Source: Lewinella sp. 4G2 (GTDB lineage: Bacteria > Bacteroidota > Bacteroidia > Chitinophagales > Saprospiraceae). Taken from it: DNA of 64,000 nt. Below the pieces are notes generated by a model, which did not search any database, was not told the origin of the DNA, and worked only from the letters and a program-made list of their open reading frames with translations. The DNA lies in contig NZ_LVWJ02000014.1 in the NCBI RefSeq assembly GCF_001625015.1, positions 3,224,001-3,288,000 on the forward strand. Direction: 5' to 3'. Position 1 is the first letter of the stretch. Each line of letters starts with the position of its first letter. A program made the translations under genes and the position numbers. This document shows positions 35,523 to 44,887 of the stretch, in pieces.

Positions 35523-36125
35523 ATGAGTGTCAGTAGTAACTTAATTCTGCAACATAAAGGTGTAATTAAACTGGATGAACTATACAAAATTCAAAAGTCG
35601 GCAGATCGTCTAGTATCTAATTTAATTGCAAGAATCCGAGAAGCAGATCCAGATAATAGTTTTATTCTTGAACAAGGTTTGAGTGAACTTCCGAATCTGA
35701 TTAAGGTGAAATATAGCAGGTCATACATGTTTGTAGGAGATACGGATTATATATATCATGAAAATGAAAACAGTGAGGTTGGATTTACTGAGTATTTTGA
35801 ACACATGATAAATGTACACAAATGTGTATGTAATTCTTGCGGCTATCCTATGAGCACTGATATTAGATTAATATTACTTCGATTATTTCGTAAACAATCA
35901 TCTATTACACAATTGCAACTATTCGAACTTGATGAGCCAGTGGTTAGGTGTAAATTTTGCACCACTAATCATTTCTTTAATGACTTTTTTCCTTTCAAGC
36001 TTGTTGGAAATTTTCAAATGCATTTACCCTCTTTTCTATTTCAATATTACGACATAGATCAGATATTCGAATTCTTTGGTGATCAGAAAGGTAATTTGTA
36101 CACTGAGCATTATCGTTACGCTTAA
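35523..36125 (+). CDS. Hypothetical protein with two CxxC pairs
   Basis: About 200 residues from the ATG at 35523; a GTG at 35511 is possible. HKCVCNSCGYPM and VVRCKFCTTNHF provide two cysteine pairs for a zinc-ribbon-like site about 45 residues apart. No catalytic motif; cytoplasmic. The spacing to attC21 (about 230 bases) contains no further gene. Confidence 0.6.
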   Translation: MSVSSNLILQHKGVIKLDELYKIQKSADRLVSNLIARIREADPDNSFILEQGLSELPNLIKVKYSRSYMFVGDTDYIYHENENSEVGFTEYFEHMINVHKCVCNSCGYPMSTDIRLILLRLFRKQSSITQLQLFELDEPVVRCKFCTTNHFFNDFFPFKLVGNFQMHLPSFLFQYYDIDQIFEFFGDQKGNLYTEHYRYA

Positions 36126-36356
36126 TAGAAGAGTATGATTATCATTCAAAATGAATGGCCACAAAACAGATCACAATCGTCCAACCGCGCGTACTAGAAC
36201 TATACTGGCATATTTTGAAAATCAAGCCAACCCTTAACTATAATTTTATGGTTGTAAACTTTGCGAAGTTTTTATATGCTAATCTTTCAACGGGTACTGG
36301 AATTCTTGCTCTCCAAATAGCATAACTAAATGTGATTTAAATATAAATAATTATCC

Positions 36357-36576
36357 GCCCAACACTGCAATCCACGTCAAGCCGCTGTCACTTCGAGTCG
36401 ATTGCTCTATTACGTCCAAAGCCCGGCCACTGGTCCGAACACTCGGATGGCCAAAAGTCCTCCGCAGGCTCCGGAGTTTTGGCCATGCTCGCTTATCGGC
36501 CCAGTGGCCTTTTAGTTCCAATTGACTATCTTAGTGGAGTTAAGAGCGCGGCCTGCGTGGGCTGCAATCGTTGGGC
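36357..36576 (+). repeat. attC21, long attC-like site
   Basis: 220 bases, subtype A. GTTAAGAGCGCGGCC in the 3' arm. Confidence 0.9.
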
Positions 36577-36693
36577 GCAACAAAAACAAGATCAGCGGAG
36601 GAGATTCAATTAGTAAAAGCAAATAATAATTGCGTATCACGAAGGCTGTTACAATCGTCAGTCGCAAGTTTGATTAAAGCCTACCAAGAAGAG

Positions 36694-37155
36694 ATGAAAC
36701 AGAATATTCTGATCCTAGATCTAGATGGAGTTTTGATAACCACACCGAGTTGGAGGCCAGATGAAATGGACACCGACGGCTATTCTAAGTTCAATGCTAA
36801 AGCTGTCGAGAATTTGAATATACTATTGGCCTATAAACAAATGGAAATATGGTTGGTCTCATCAAGGCGAGCATCAAAACCAATGGATGAGTTTAATAAA
36901 ATATTTAAATCAAGGGGTATTTGCCAACCTATAGCTGGCTACGTAGCAGAATCCAATAGCATGTCTAGGATGCATGAAATCGAGAACTTTCTTGATTGCC
37001 AAAATCATAGAAATGCGTTAATACTAGACGATGACAAATCACTAAGGGATTTCAAGTTTACATATAAAGGATGCTACATCGATATTGATAATTTCAAAGG
37101 TTTTGACGAAGTAGCTCTTGCAGTTGCATTGGAACTTTGTGACACCTGGGAATGA
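36694..37155 (+). CDS. HAD-superfamily phosphatase-like protein
   Basis: 153 residues from the ATG at 36694 (the frame is open back to the att core, but only this start fits the fold). DLDGVLI at residues 9-15 gives the nucleophile Asp9 and acid/base Asp11. WLVSSRRA supplies the motif II Ser, and ALILDDDKSLRDF the acidic motif IV. Resembles the single-domain HAD proteins related to RNA-repair HAD domains. Substrate unknown. Confidence 0.75.
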   Translation: MKQNILILDLDGVLITTPSWRPDEMDTDGYSKFNAKAVENLNILLAYKQMEIWLVSSRRASKPMDEFNKIFKSRGICQPIAGYVAESNSMSRMHEIENFLDCQNHRNALILDDDKSLRDFKFTYKGCYIDIDNFKGFDEVALAVALELCDTWE

Positions 37156-37410
37156 ATAACTATAGAGCTAGGGACTACCGATGTGGTTAACTAGGTCCAA
37201 AAAAGTGAAGGAACTGAAAGCTAGAAACCACCGACGCCAACTACTGAGAACCAATCTAAGAAGTAAGTATTAAGTGAACTAGCTAGGGTCGTGGAGATGG
37301 ATTTAGAATGTGAGTAACTGGCTTACAAGTGAATACTTAGGATTGAGCATCTATGCCAAGATGCACACAACTTCACAGCCATAACGGCTTCTTAAAGAAT
37401 AAAATTATCC

Positions 37411-37630
37411 GCCCAACACTGCAATCCACGTCAAGCCGCTGTCACTTCGAGTCGATCGCAGTATTACGTCCAAAGCCCGGCCACTGGTCCGAACGCTCGG
37501 ATGTCCAAAAGTCCTCCGCAAGCTCCGGAGTTTTGGCCATGCTCGCTTACCGGCCCAGTGGCCTTTTAGTTCCGATTGAGTATCTTAGTGGAATTAAGGA
37601 CGCGGCCTGCGTGGGCTGCAATCGTTGGGC
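37411..37630 (+). repeat. attC22, long attC-like site
   Basis: 220 bases, subtype A. An outer module ACAACTTCACAGCCATAACG starts 45 bases upstream. Confidence 0.9.
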
Positions 37631-37735
37631 GAGATCGAGAAGTTGAAGTAGATTAAATTATTGAATTTGAATAGCTGCTGTTTTGTTGAAACTTTTTGAT
37701 CGACTCGTTGTGTTTTGTTTGAAAATGAATTTGCA

Positions 37736-39163
37736 ATGATCAAAGTCTATTTCGACAATAACGTGTATAGGTTGCTGGCAAAAGAAGAGAATAATTCTCT
37801 ACAAAGGCTACTTAAGAATCATAAAAATACGCATTTGTTATTTCTATATTCGCAAGCCCATGTTAATGACCTCCATCAAGATAAATCAAATCGAAAATTT
37901 GATGATCTGAAATTCATGGATGAACTAGTTGATGATAATTTTCTTCTCCATGAATCTGACGATGACGCAATCGTGAATAAACTTGTGAGGCCAACTGAAG
38001 CTTACAAGTATTTTTCTCCCGACGATGATTCGATAGAATCGGTCATGGTAAATGCGTTCAACGGATTAGAAGAAGATCCTGAATTGAAAGAAATTCTGTC
38101 TCCCTGGATTTCATTATTAAAGTCGATTCCGATTGATATCGGACTAAGCGATATTACTCCAGAGCAGGACCCAGATAATATTTTAGGAAGACTCGGTTTA
38201 GATCAGAAACCAAAGTCTTTATATGATTGGATGCCACAGTTTGGGAGAATGATGGACAATCTCAAATCAGATAACTCAATTATAAAGGATGTTCGCAGAC
38301 TAAGCAAGAAAATGCTACAAGTCGAAAAATTTAACGTAAATATTAATGACGTAAACTTTGATGAGAGTATTTCAGAAACTCCACTTGGAATGTCTTTTCA
38401 TAAATTACTCGAAGAGACGGTAAATAATATGACTGAGCAAGAGAAGAAGAATAGCAGATACATAAAGTATACTATGGCTTTTAGCATGCTCAACTTTTTA
38501 GGTTTAGATAAGGAGAAAAACAAGAAAGTTAAATATCTCAATACACATCATGATGGGGAGCACTTCTTTTATTCGACTTTAGCTGATTGGGTCGTAAGCG
38601 ATGATCGTGGATTTAGAAACAAGGCGAAGTTTCTTACTAACCTTTTTCAAATTGACTTAGAAATAATGACATTCGATCAGTTTAAGTTTAGGTTCAATCA
38701 AATGGTTATTAACAAATATCTAAATCCTCAAGTACTTATCGAAAGTATTTTTGAAGAAATAGAGAATGGAATCGTCACAAGCTCTAGGCTAGATATCAAG
38801 AAGCTACAGAGAATAACTGTTACAAAACTCAGAAGACCAATTATGCAGTTCTTTAATAGAGCTTCTCATGTCATGATGACTGACGGCTCTGGCGAAAGCT
38901 ATGTAGTAATGTACAAAGATGGGCGGAAAATATACCATTATAATTGGTACAAAGATTTTCACGGTATGACCAATAGGTTGGTAGAATTATTGGGGAACGA
39001 TAACTATGGAGAAGGTCTATTTGATGAGGAGGACCAGAAAACCATCGAAGATGAAAAATGGCACGGACGAGAATGGACAGTAGGAAAAACTAGGCTTATG
39101 CTTGCGAAAAATACCGACACCCATCGAATGAACTTGATATTTGGTCCGTTTCTTGAAAAATAA
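37736..39163 (+). CDS. Large PIN-like-domain protein
   Basis: About 475 residues from the ATG at 37736, which begins MIKVYFDNNVYRLLA, the first strand and Asp of a PIN-like fold. Further acidic positions follow in FLYSQAHVNDL, then YSTLADWVVSDDRGFRNKA (a likely late PIN acidic motif near residue 290). The C-terminal third is basic then acidic with no known domain. A metal-dependent RNase is plausible. The sole gene of a large cassette. Confidence 0.6.
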   Translation: MIKVYFDNNVYRLLAKEENNSLQRLLKNHKNTHLLFLYSQAHVNDLHQDKSNRKFDDLKFMDELVDDNFLLHESDDDAIVNKLVRPTEAYKYFSPDDDSIESVMVNAFNGLEEDPELKEILSPWISLLKSIPIDIGLSDITPEQDPDNILGRLGLDQKPKSLYDWMPQFGRMMDNLKSDNSIIKDVRRLSKKMLQVEKFNVNINDVNFDESISETPLGMSFHKLLEETVNNMTEQEKKNSRYIKYTMAFSMLNFLGLDKEKNKKVKYLNTHHDGEHFFYSTLADWVVSDDRGFRNKAKFLTNLFQIDLEIMTFDQFKFRFNQMVINKYLNPQVLIESIFEEIENGIVTSSRLDIKKLQRITVTKLRRPIMQFFNRASHVMMTDGSGESYVVMYKDGRKIYHYNWYKDFHGMTNRLVELLGNDNYGEGLFDEEDQKTIEDEKWHGREWTVGKTRLMLAKNTDTHRMNLIFGPFLEK

Positions 39164-39212
39164 ATTCGCAGAACTTCACAGCCATTACGGCTACTTAAAA
39201 ATAAAATAATCC

Positions 39213-39432
39213 GCCCAACACTGCAATCCACGTCAAGCCGCTGTTACTTCGAGTCAAGCAGGGTAGAAGGGTGCAAGCCCGGCCACTAGTCCGAACACTA
39301 GGATGGCCAAAAGTCCTCCGCAAGCTCCGGAGTTTTGGCCATGCTCGCTTATCGGCCCAGTGGCCTTTTAGTTCCAGTTTAGTATCTTAGTGGAGTTAAG
39401 GACGCGGCCTGCGTGGGCTGCAATCGTTGGGC
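39213..39432 (+). repeat. attC23, long attC-like site
   Basis: 220 bases, subtype B. With its upstream outer module (from 39170) it matches attC38 at all but one position; identity stops right after the core. Confidence 0.92.
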
Positions 39433-39593
39433 GTAAAAGAACAAATACTGTGACTTAGAATACATTCATTCATCGTGGTGTTGGGCGAGAAAGAATAAGT
39501 ACTATGACTTAGAATACGTTCGTTCATGGTCGTGTTGAGTGAGAAGGATTAAATACTATGACGCTGAAGACGTTCGTTCCACATTGGTCGGGT
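39433..39593 (+). repeat. 54-base core-ended units (3 copies)
   Basis: Cores GTTGGGC 39480-39486, GTTGAGT 39534-39540 and degenerate GTCGGGT 39587-39593. Confidence 0.8.
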
Positions 39594-39859
39594 GAAAAGG
39601 AATATATTAGTATATGTTGAATTTCCTTTGAAGTATCTTTGAATTATTTTTAAGAAATATACTCAAGAATGATGAAGTCCTTACCAGGAGTTTAGGCGGC
39701 TCTTAAAAGTTGTGCAAGATGAAAAATAGATACTTTGACAAAGTGACTATAGAAATTAATCTTAGGATGAACTTTAGGTCGGAAATTCTTAAGAGAAAAC
39801 ATGAATTTTACGATTGGCGTCATACAACATAAAAGTTTAAAATTAGGTAGACCCTTATT
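39594..39859. other. Gene-free cassette leader
   Basis: About 266 AT-rich bases between the unit block and the gene at 39860. No open frame of note or structured element seen. Confidence 0.5.
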
Positions 39860-40522
39860 ATGGCAAACTGGTATAGTTTTAAAGAATGCAAAAGATTTGG
39901 TTATCTATTGTTTATGGTTTTGATAAATATCACATCTTATAGTTGTGATGGTCATGCCAAATCTTCTAGGAACGAGCAAAACAAATTGACCGCAGACAGT
40001 GACGAGGCAGAAATTGATGAGGCAGAAATTGTTATGCATGTACTACAGTGTGCGGATTCGTTAGGTGTAAGGGAGTATTTTGAAAACTCTACTGAAGAAT
40101 TTTATGGTGTTATAATTGAGTCTGCATGGGGTGATATAACTGGAACATTCTTTTTTAGGAATGGTTCGTCATATTTTGCTTTTAATAAAGATCATGCAAA
40201 AACGATCCCAAATCGACCTACCTATTTTGGAGAATTGGATGAGTATGAATGGGTAATAGTCACTGATATGATTGATGAGTACGACTTTTGGGAGGAGACA
40301 GCATATAAACTTCCTGAACCAGCCTTAGATGGTTTTTCTATGTTCGTAATTGGTAAAAATCAAAAAAGAAGCAATTCACTTAAGGCTATTTTTAGAGGAA
40401 CCCCGGAATATGATAAGATAGGATCTCTTGGCAGTAATCTACGGCGCTTTGAAAAGCTTTGTTTCGAACAAGATACTCTTGGCAAAGGCTCTAGTCGACT
40501 TAAATCCTTAAAATTAAGATGA
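39860..40522 (+). CDS. Hypothetical exported or lipid-anchored protein
   Basis: 220 residues. Hydrophobic segment YLLFMVLINITSYSC ends in Cys29, a loose lipobox. The acidic middle (DEAEIDEAEIVMHVLQ) contains a small duplication. The second half (EEFYGVIIESAWGD, YEWVIVTDMIDEYDFW) appears beta-rich. Unknown family. Confidence 0.6.
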   Translation: MANWYSFKECKRFGYLLFMVLINITSYSCDGHAKSSRNEQNKLTADSDEAEIDEAEIVMHVLQCADSLGVREYFENSTEEFYGVIIESAWGDITGTFFFRNGSSYFAFNKDHAKTIPNRPTYFGELDEYEWVIVTDMIDEYDFWEETAYKLPEPALDGFSMFVIGKNQKRSNSLKAIFRGTPEYDKIGSLGSNLRRFEKLCFEQDTLGKGSSRLKSLKLR

Positions 40523-40529
40523 ATAATTC

Positions 40530-40749
40530 GCCCAACACTGCAATCCACGTCAAGCCGCTGTTACTTCGAGTCAAAGGCTCTATTACTTCCAAAGTCCGGC
40601 CACTGGTCCGAACACTCGGATGGCCAAAAGTCCTCCGCAGGCTCCGGAGTTTTGGCCATGCTCGCTTTTCGGCCCAGTGGCCTTTTAGTTCCGATTGAGT
40701 ATCTTAGTGGAGTCAAGGACGCGGCCTGCGTGGGCTGCAATCGTTGGGC
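40530..40749 (+). repeat. attC24, long attC-like site
   Basis: 220 bases, subtype A (CAAAGGCTCTATTACTTCC). Confidence 0.9.
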
Positions 40750-40807
40750 GAAATGACTTTGCACAATAATGGACTAAGTCAATGATTAGCTAATGAAACT
40801 ATGCGAA

Positions 40808-41875
40808 ATGAAATATCTACTAGTAATAATACTTCTCATATTTGCACCCTTTAAACTATTTTCTAAATCACTTGAATTTTCTTTAGATAGTGTAGTCCTC
40901 AAAACTGAAAATTTATATTACGTATTCCCTATTATAATCTCCAGTGACAAGAACGTAGAGAATAGAATGAATAATATTCTTCAATTATCTGAATTATATC
41001 ACTCATATATACCAGGGAATAAGAACATCTTTGACGAAATTATTGGAATTGATGGAGGATTATATGGTCAAGTAAAAGACTATGAATTTGAACTGGTAAC
41101 AAGCAACTCCAAAATCGTATCGATTAAACTTGATGTCACTAAGTGCGGTATGACATGTAATTATTCTACTAGGTACTACACGTTTGATTCCAAAATTGGT
41201 CGAAGATTATTGCTCGATGATTTGCTTAATAAAGATGAGAAAGAATTGGTAATACCTATAATAGACGATTATGTGAGTCATGAGTTGGATAATTGGTATT
41301 GTTCTCTTGCATCCACTGATTTAAAGTACGAGAATTATGATCTCGATCTTATTGAACGTATCAGAAATGCAATACAATCAATGGAGAATTGGTCAAATTT
41401 CTACTTCGATAGTGATTTTTTATATGTAGACGCGATAAGTCTACTAAGTAAACATGATCGCTTTATGGGTATCCCAACTCTTTACAAAATTCCTATAGAT
41501 GAATTTGAATGTCTCCTTGAAGAAAATTCTTTTTTAATTGATAATAATCCGGTCACTCATATTCAAACTGTCAATGAATATTGGCCCCGGATCTATGAGG
41601 GTGAAATCGATGACAGATACCCAATTAAGTTGATATTGGGTAGGTCATACGGTGAAAATTTTTATATGGCATATAGCTATGATCGATATGGTAAAGGATT
41701 GCTATTTAAGGGGAAGATTGATTCGACTGAAACGATAATCTTACATCAGGAATTTATTGATTCTACTCAAGCCGAAGTTGTTAACTTAAGAATTATAAAC
41801 AATAGGATAGAAGGTGTCTGGAAAGACTGTAATGACTGCACATCGAAAAATATATCCGGAACTGAATATTATTGA
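40808..41875 (+). CDS. Exported protein, possibly RsiV/PdaC-like
   Basis: About 355 residues from the ATG at 40808, giving the signal peptide MKYLLVIILLIFAPFKLFS; an ATG at 40793 adds five. The order YYVFPIIIS, CNYSTRYYTFDSKIGRRLLLDDLL and NFYFDSDFLYV resembles the two-part extracytoplasmic fold of PdaC/RsiV-type proteins, but similarity is weak. C-terminal region carries CNDCTSKN. Function unknown. Confidence 0.6.
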   Translation: MKYLLVIILLIFAPFKLFSKSLEFSLDSVVLKTENLYYVFPIIISSDKNVENRMNNILQLSELYHSYIPGNKNIFDEIIGIDGGLYGQVKDYEFELVTSNSKIVSIKLDVTKCGMTCNYSTRYYTFDSKIGRRLLLDDLLNKDEKELVIPIIDDYVSHELDNWYCSLASTDLKYENYDLDLIERIRNAIQSMENWSNFYFDSDFLYVDAISLLSKHDRFMGIPTLYKIPIDEFECLLEENSFLIDNNPVTHIQTVNEYWPRIYEGEIDDRYPIKLILGRSYGENFYMAYSYDRYGKGLLFKGKIDSTETIILHQEFIDSTQAEVVNLRIINNRIEGVWKDCNDCTSKNISGTEYY

Positions 41876-41986
41876 TCGAATGTAAGTGATGAGGGTAATC
41901 GAAGTGTTTAAATAGAGATTTCTTTGAAGAAGAAAATTTGAACGCTCAACATTACATGATTGTAATAGCTATAATAAAGAGAATTC

Positions 41987-42206
41987 GCCCAACACTGCAA
42001 TCCACGTCAAGCCGCTGTTACTTCGAGTCGATTATAGTATCACGTCCAAAACCCGGCCACTGGTCCGAACACTCGGATGGCCAAAATTCCTCCGCAGGCT
42101 CCGGAGTTTTGGCCATGCTCGCTTATCGGCCCAGCGGCCTTTTAGTTCCGATTGACTATCTTAGTGAAGTCAAGGACGCGGCCTGCGTGGGCTGCAATCG
42201 TTGGGC
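41987..42206 (+). repeat. attC25, long attC-like site
   Basis: 220 bases, subtype A. GCTCAAC at 41944-41950 lies in a degenerate outer module upstream. Confidence 0.9.
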
Positions 42207-42259
42207 GCAAAAGAAAAATTCTATGACTTAGAATACGGTCATTTATTGTCGTGTTGAGC
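42207..42259 (+). repeat. 54-base-type core-ended unit (1 copy)
   Basis: 53 bases, core GTTGAGC 42253-42259. Directly abuts the second copy of the DUF4160 cassette. Confidence 0.82.
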
Positions 42260-42408
42260 GAAATCGAATAAATCTATCAAGATGGACCGGTACTTTAGGC
42301 ATTGTAGGCGTGAGTCATTAGTAGGCTGTCCAAAGAACTTTTAAGCCAAGATGAGGAATACCCTCAGGGCTCAGGTTTCAACAGCAGGGCAGGGTGTTGG
42401 ACATAAAA

Positions 42409-42426
42409 GTTGCTTATTAAGGCAAC
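42409..42426. promoter_or_regulatory. Inverted repeat upstream of the DUF4160 operon, copy 2
   Basis: Identical to 13451-13468. Confidence 0.35.
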
Positions 42427-42458
42427 TAAGGCTATCTTTGAAGAGTTAAATACCTCCA

Positions 42459-42692
42459 ATGCCAACTGTTCATACTATAGGGTCGATCAAAATCAAGCTC
42501 TATTACAAAGATCACTTACCGCCTCACTTTCATGCTCAATATAATGAGTTTGAAATCTTGATTGAAATTCGATCTTTAGAAAAGTATGCTGGTGATTTAC
42601 CAAAGAAGCAACTAAAAGCGGTTTTGGAATGGGCAGCTGAAAATCAAGAAGAGTTGATGGAAAGATGGGATGAATATTTCAATGAAAATTAA
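42459..42692 (+). CDS. DUF4160 protein, putative toxin-antitoxin component (copy 2)
   Basis: 77 residues, the same as the product at 13501 apart from EELMERWDEYF at the C-terminus. PPHFHAQY and the LPKKQLKAVLEWA helix are intact. Both copies keep open frames and the same five-base spacing to the partner, suggesting that each remains functional and could cross-neutralise the other. Confidence 0.85.
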   Translation: MPTVHTIGSIKIKLYYKDHLPPHFHAQYNEFEILIEIRSLEKYAGDLPKKQLKAVLEWAAENQEELMERWDEYFNEN

Positions 42693-42697
42693 CTAAA

Positions 42698-43231
42698 ATG
42701 AAAGGACTAAGAAGTATACCAAGAGTTTTGAAGATTAACTCAGTGAAAGGGCGCTCTATCTCATTATTATTCAATAATGGGCAGAGCAAAATAATCGATA
42801 TAGCACAACTGTTAACTGACGGCAAGCCAGTGGGAAAAGAAAGCTTGGTGGATAAGATACTGAATGACGATGTAGTATTTTCTTCAGTAGCTATTATAGA
42901 TAATACAATTGGATGGCCCGGTGTAGGTAAGTATGTAAAAGATTTTAGTGGTGAGTCGAAGTTTCACCCTTATGATATTGATCCACTACTCCTTTACAAT
43001 GCTGGTAATCTGGATGAAAATCAAAATCTCAATTTAGGCAGTAAAATCAAGACAATCAGGAAAAGGATTGGATTGACTCAAGAAGAATTAGCAAAAAGGG
43101 TCGGAACCACCAAAAACTATATCTCTAAATTGGAAAATAACAAATCAGATATTGAGCTATTGACTTTAAAAAAGATTGTTGAAGCAGGATTAAATGGAAA
43201 ACTTCACCTAAGTATTGAAATTCCAAATTAG
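42698..43231 (+). CDS. DUF2442-XRE fusion, putative antitoxin/regulator (copy 2)
   Basis: 177 residues; GKESLVDK replaces GKGSLVNK of the copy at 13740, the HTH is unchanged. As the helix-turn-helix and the upstream inverted repeat are identical in both copies, the two operons probably share one regulatory circuit. The downstream att site differs (attC26 versus attC6). Confidence 0.85.
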   Translation: MKGLRSIPRVLKINSVKGRSISLLFNNGQSKIIDIAQLLTDGKPVGKESLVDKILNDDVVFSSVAIIDNTIGWPGVGKYVKDFSGESKFHPYDIDPLLLYNAGNLDENQNLNLGSKIKTIRKRIGLTQEELAKRVGTTKNYISKLENNKSDIELLTLKKIVEAGLNGKLHLSIEIPN

Positions 43232-43290
43232 CATGTTGAAAAAGGCTTAGAGACTTTGAGTCGATTTGGGTGATCCAATTACTATAATCC

Positions 43291-43510
43291 GCCCAACACT
43301 GCAATCCACGTCAAGCCGCTGTTACTTCGAGTCGATTGCAGCATTACTTCCAAAGCTCGGCCACTGGTCCGAACACTCGGATGGCCAAAAGTCCTCCGCA
43401 AGCTCCGGAGTTTTGGCCATGCTCGCTTATCGGCCCAGTGGCCTTTTAGTTCCGGTTTAGTATCTCAGTGGAGTTAAGGACGCGGCCTGCGTGGGCTGCA
43501 ATCGTTGGGC
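43291..43510 (+). repeat. attC26, long attC-like site
   Basis: 220 bases, subtype A. Mosaic: the 5' arm and inner hairpin are as in attC11, the 3' arm has GGTTTAGTATCTCAGTGGAG. Confidence 0.9.
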
Positions 43511-43594
43511 GAAATCGAATAAAACTTAGGCATAAGTAAGGTTTTGGAAGCGTATTCTGTTCGAAACGTTATCATAGAGAATAAAATTTAAGCG

Positions 43595-44200
43595 ATGGCT
43601 AGACGTACTGTATTTCTAAGTTCAACAAATGGGATGGCATTGCCAGAACTTATTAGTAATGACTTCACAGATTTCAAAGATTGGATAATAGAAATACGAG
43701 AACTTGAAGAAAGAAATGACGCATTTGTAAGCAATGGTACTTACCAACTAATGCTTCAAAGTGATTTACACTTCTCAATTGACGGCATCATTTCACAGGA
43801 GATTTATGATGAAGTTGTTTATAATTATATCACTGGATATTGCGATTATGGCCCAGGTAAAGGAAACCTTGCACTAATAGGTCCTATGTTAAAAGCAGCT
43901 AAGTTTGATACATTAATTAAAGAGGCTCGTGCGTTGAAATTTGATACGCTTACTACTCTTATAACTTTAATCGAAGAGGGTAGGTCATACTTAACCGGAC
44001 GGCCATTTTCGCGTTCTTCATTCATAGAGAGCGCAATCGGGTTCTGGTATCCTTCAGAGCAATTAATTCTGAAACTCCAATTAGAAAATTCAATGTCTAA
44101 GTTGAGTACTAAAAGTCAAGAATTGGCAACAGAGCTAATCGCAATGATAATTGAGGAAACCCACGCATCTGAAATCATTATTGATTATGAGTTAATATAA
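43595..44200 (+). CDS. Hypothetical protein
   Basis: 201 residues, largely helical and acidic (FDTLTTLITLIEEGRSY, SKLSTKSQELATELIAMII). Basic N-terminus MARRTVFLSS. A central FHS-like segment (LHFSIDGIISQEIYDEVVYNYI). No recognised family; cytoplasmic. Confidence 0.6.
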   Translation: MARRTVFLSSTNGMALPELISNDFTDFKDWIIEIRELEERNDAFVSNGTYQLMLQSDLHFSIDGIISQEIYDEVVYNYITGYCDYGPGKGNLALIGPMLKAAKFDTLIKEARALKFDTLTTLITLIEEGRSYLTGRPFSRSSFIESAIGFWYPSEQLILKLQLENSMSKLSTKSQELATELIAMIIEETHASEIIIDYELI

Positions 44201-44376
44201 TTTGGTAACCGCGCGAAGTTCATTGAATTTACTATACTTGAAAGAGTTCAAATAGTGGTAATTGAATTCGGTAATAGTCTCCATATCATTGTTTGAGATG
44301 GAGGGATTTAAAGGTATAATATTGTTTCGTTCAAATGCAAAGTGTCAAGGAAAACTAGATCAATAAAATATTATCC

Positions 44377-44596
44377 GCCCAACACTGCAATCCACGTCAA
44401 GCCGCTGTCACTTCGAGTCGATTGCTCTATTACGTCCCAAGCCCGGCCACTGGTCCGCACACTCGGATGGCCAAAAGTCCTCCGCAAGCTTCGGAGTTTT
44501 GGCCATGCTCGTTTATCGGCCCAGTGGCCTTTCAGTTCCGGTTGAGTATCTTGGTGGAGTCAAGGACGCGGCCTGCGTGGGCTGCAATCGTTGGGC
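44377..44596 (+). repeat. attC27, long attC-like site
   Basis: 220 bases, subtype A. Apex change GCAAGCTTCGGAG; GCTCGTTTATCGG as in attC35. Confidence 0.9.
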
Positions 44597-44703
44597 GAGA
44601 AAGAATAAATACTATGACTTAGAATACGGTCGTTCATCGTCGTGTTGGGCAAGAAAGAATAATACTATGACTTAGAATACGTTCGTTCATCGTCACGTTG
44701 GGC
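44597..44703 (+). repeat. 54-base core-ended units (2 copies)
   Basis: Cores GTTGGGC 44644-44650 and 44697-44703. Confidence 0.85.
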
Positions 44704-44887
44704 GAAAAAGGATTAAAACGTAGCACCTGATGATGTATGTATATCCATAATGAGTAAAGGAAATTTAACCGATAGCTAAAATTAATCTAGGTAATGTATG
44801 TTGACTTATTGGTTAATTGAACAGTATCAAATTATAAATTGAATCGATAACCACCAATCTTTCACAAAGCTGCATCTACAAGATACT

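Noticed and set aside
36571..36693. N-terminal extension of the HAD protein back to the att core
   Set aside because: Would start at a TTG within the core; the HAD fold begins at MKQNILILDLDG (36694), the natural start.
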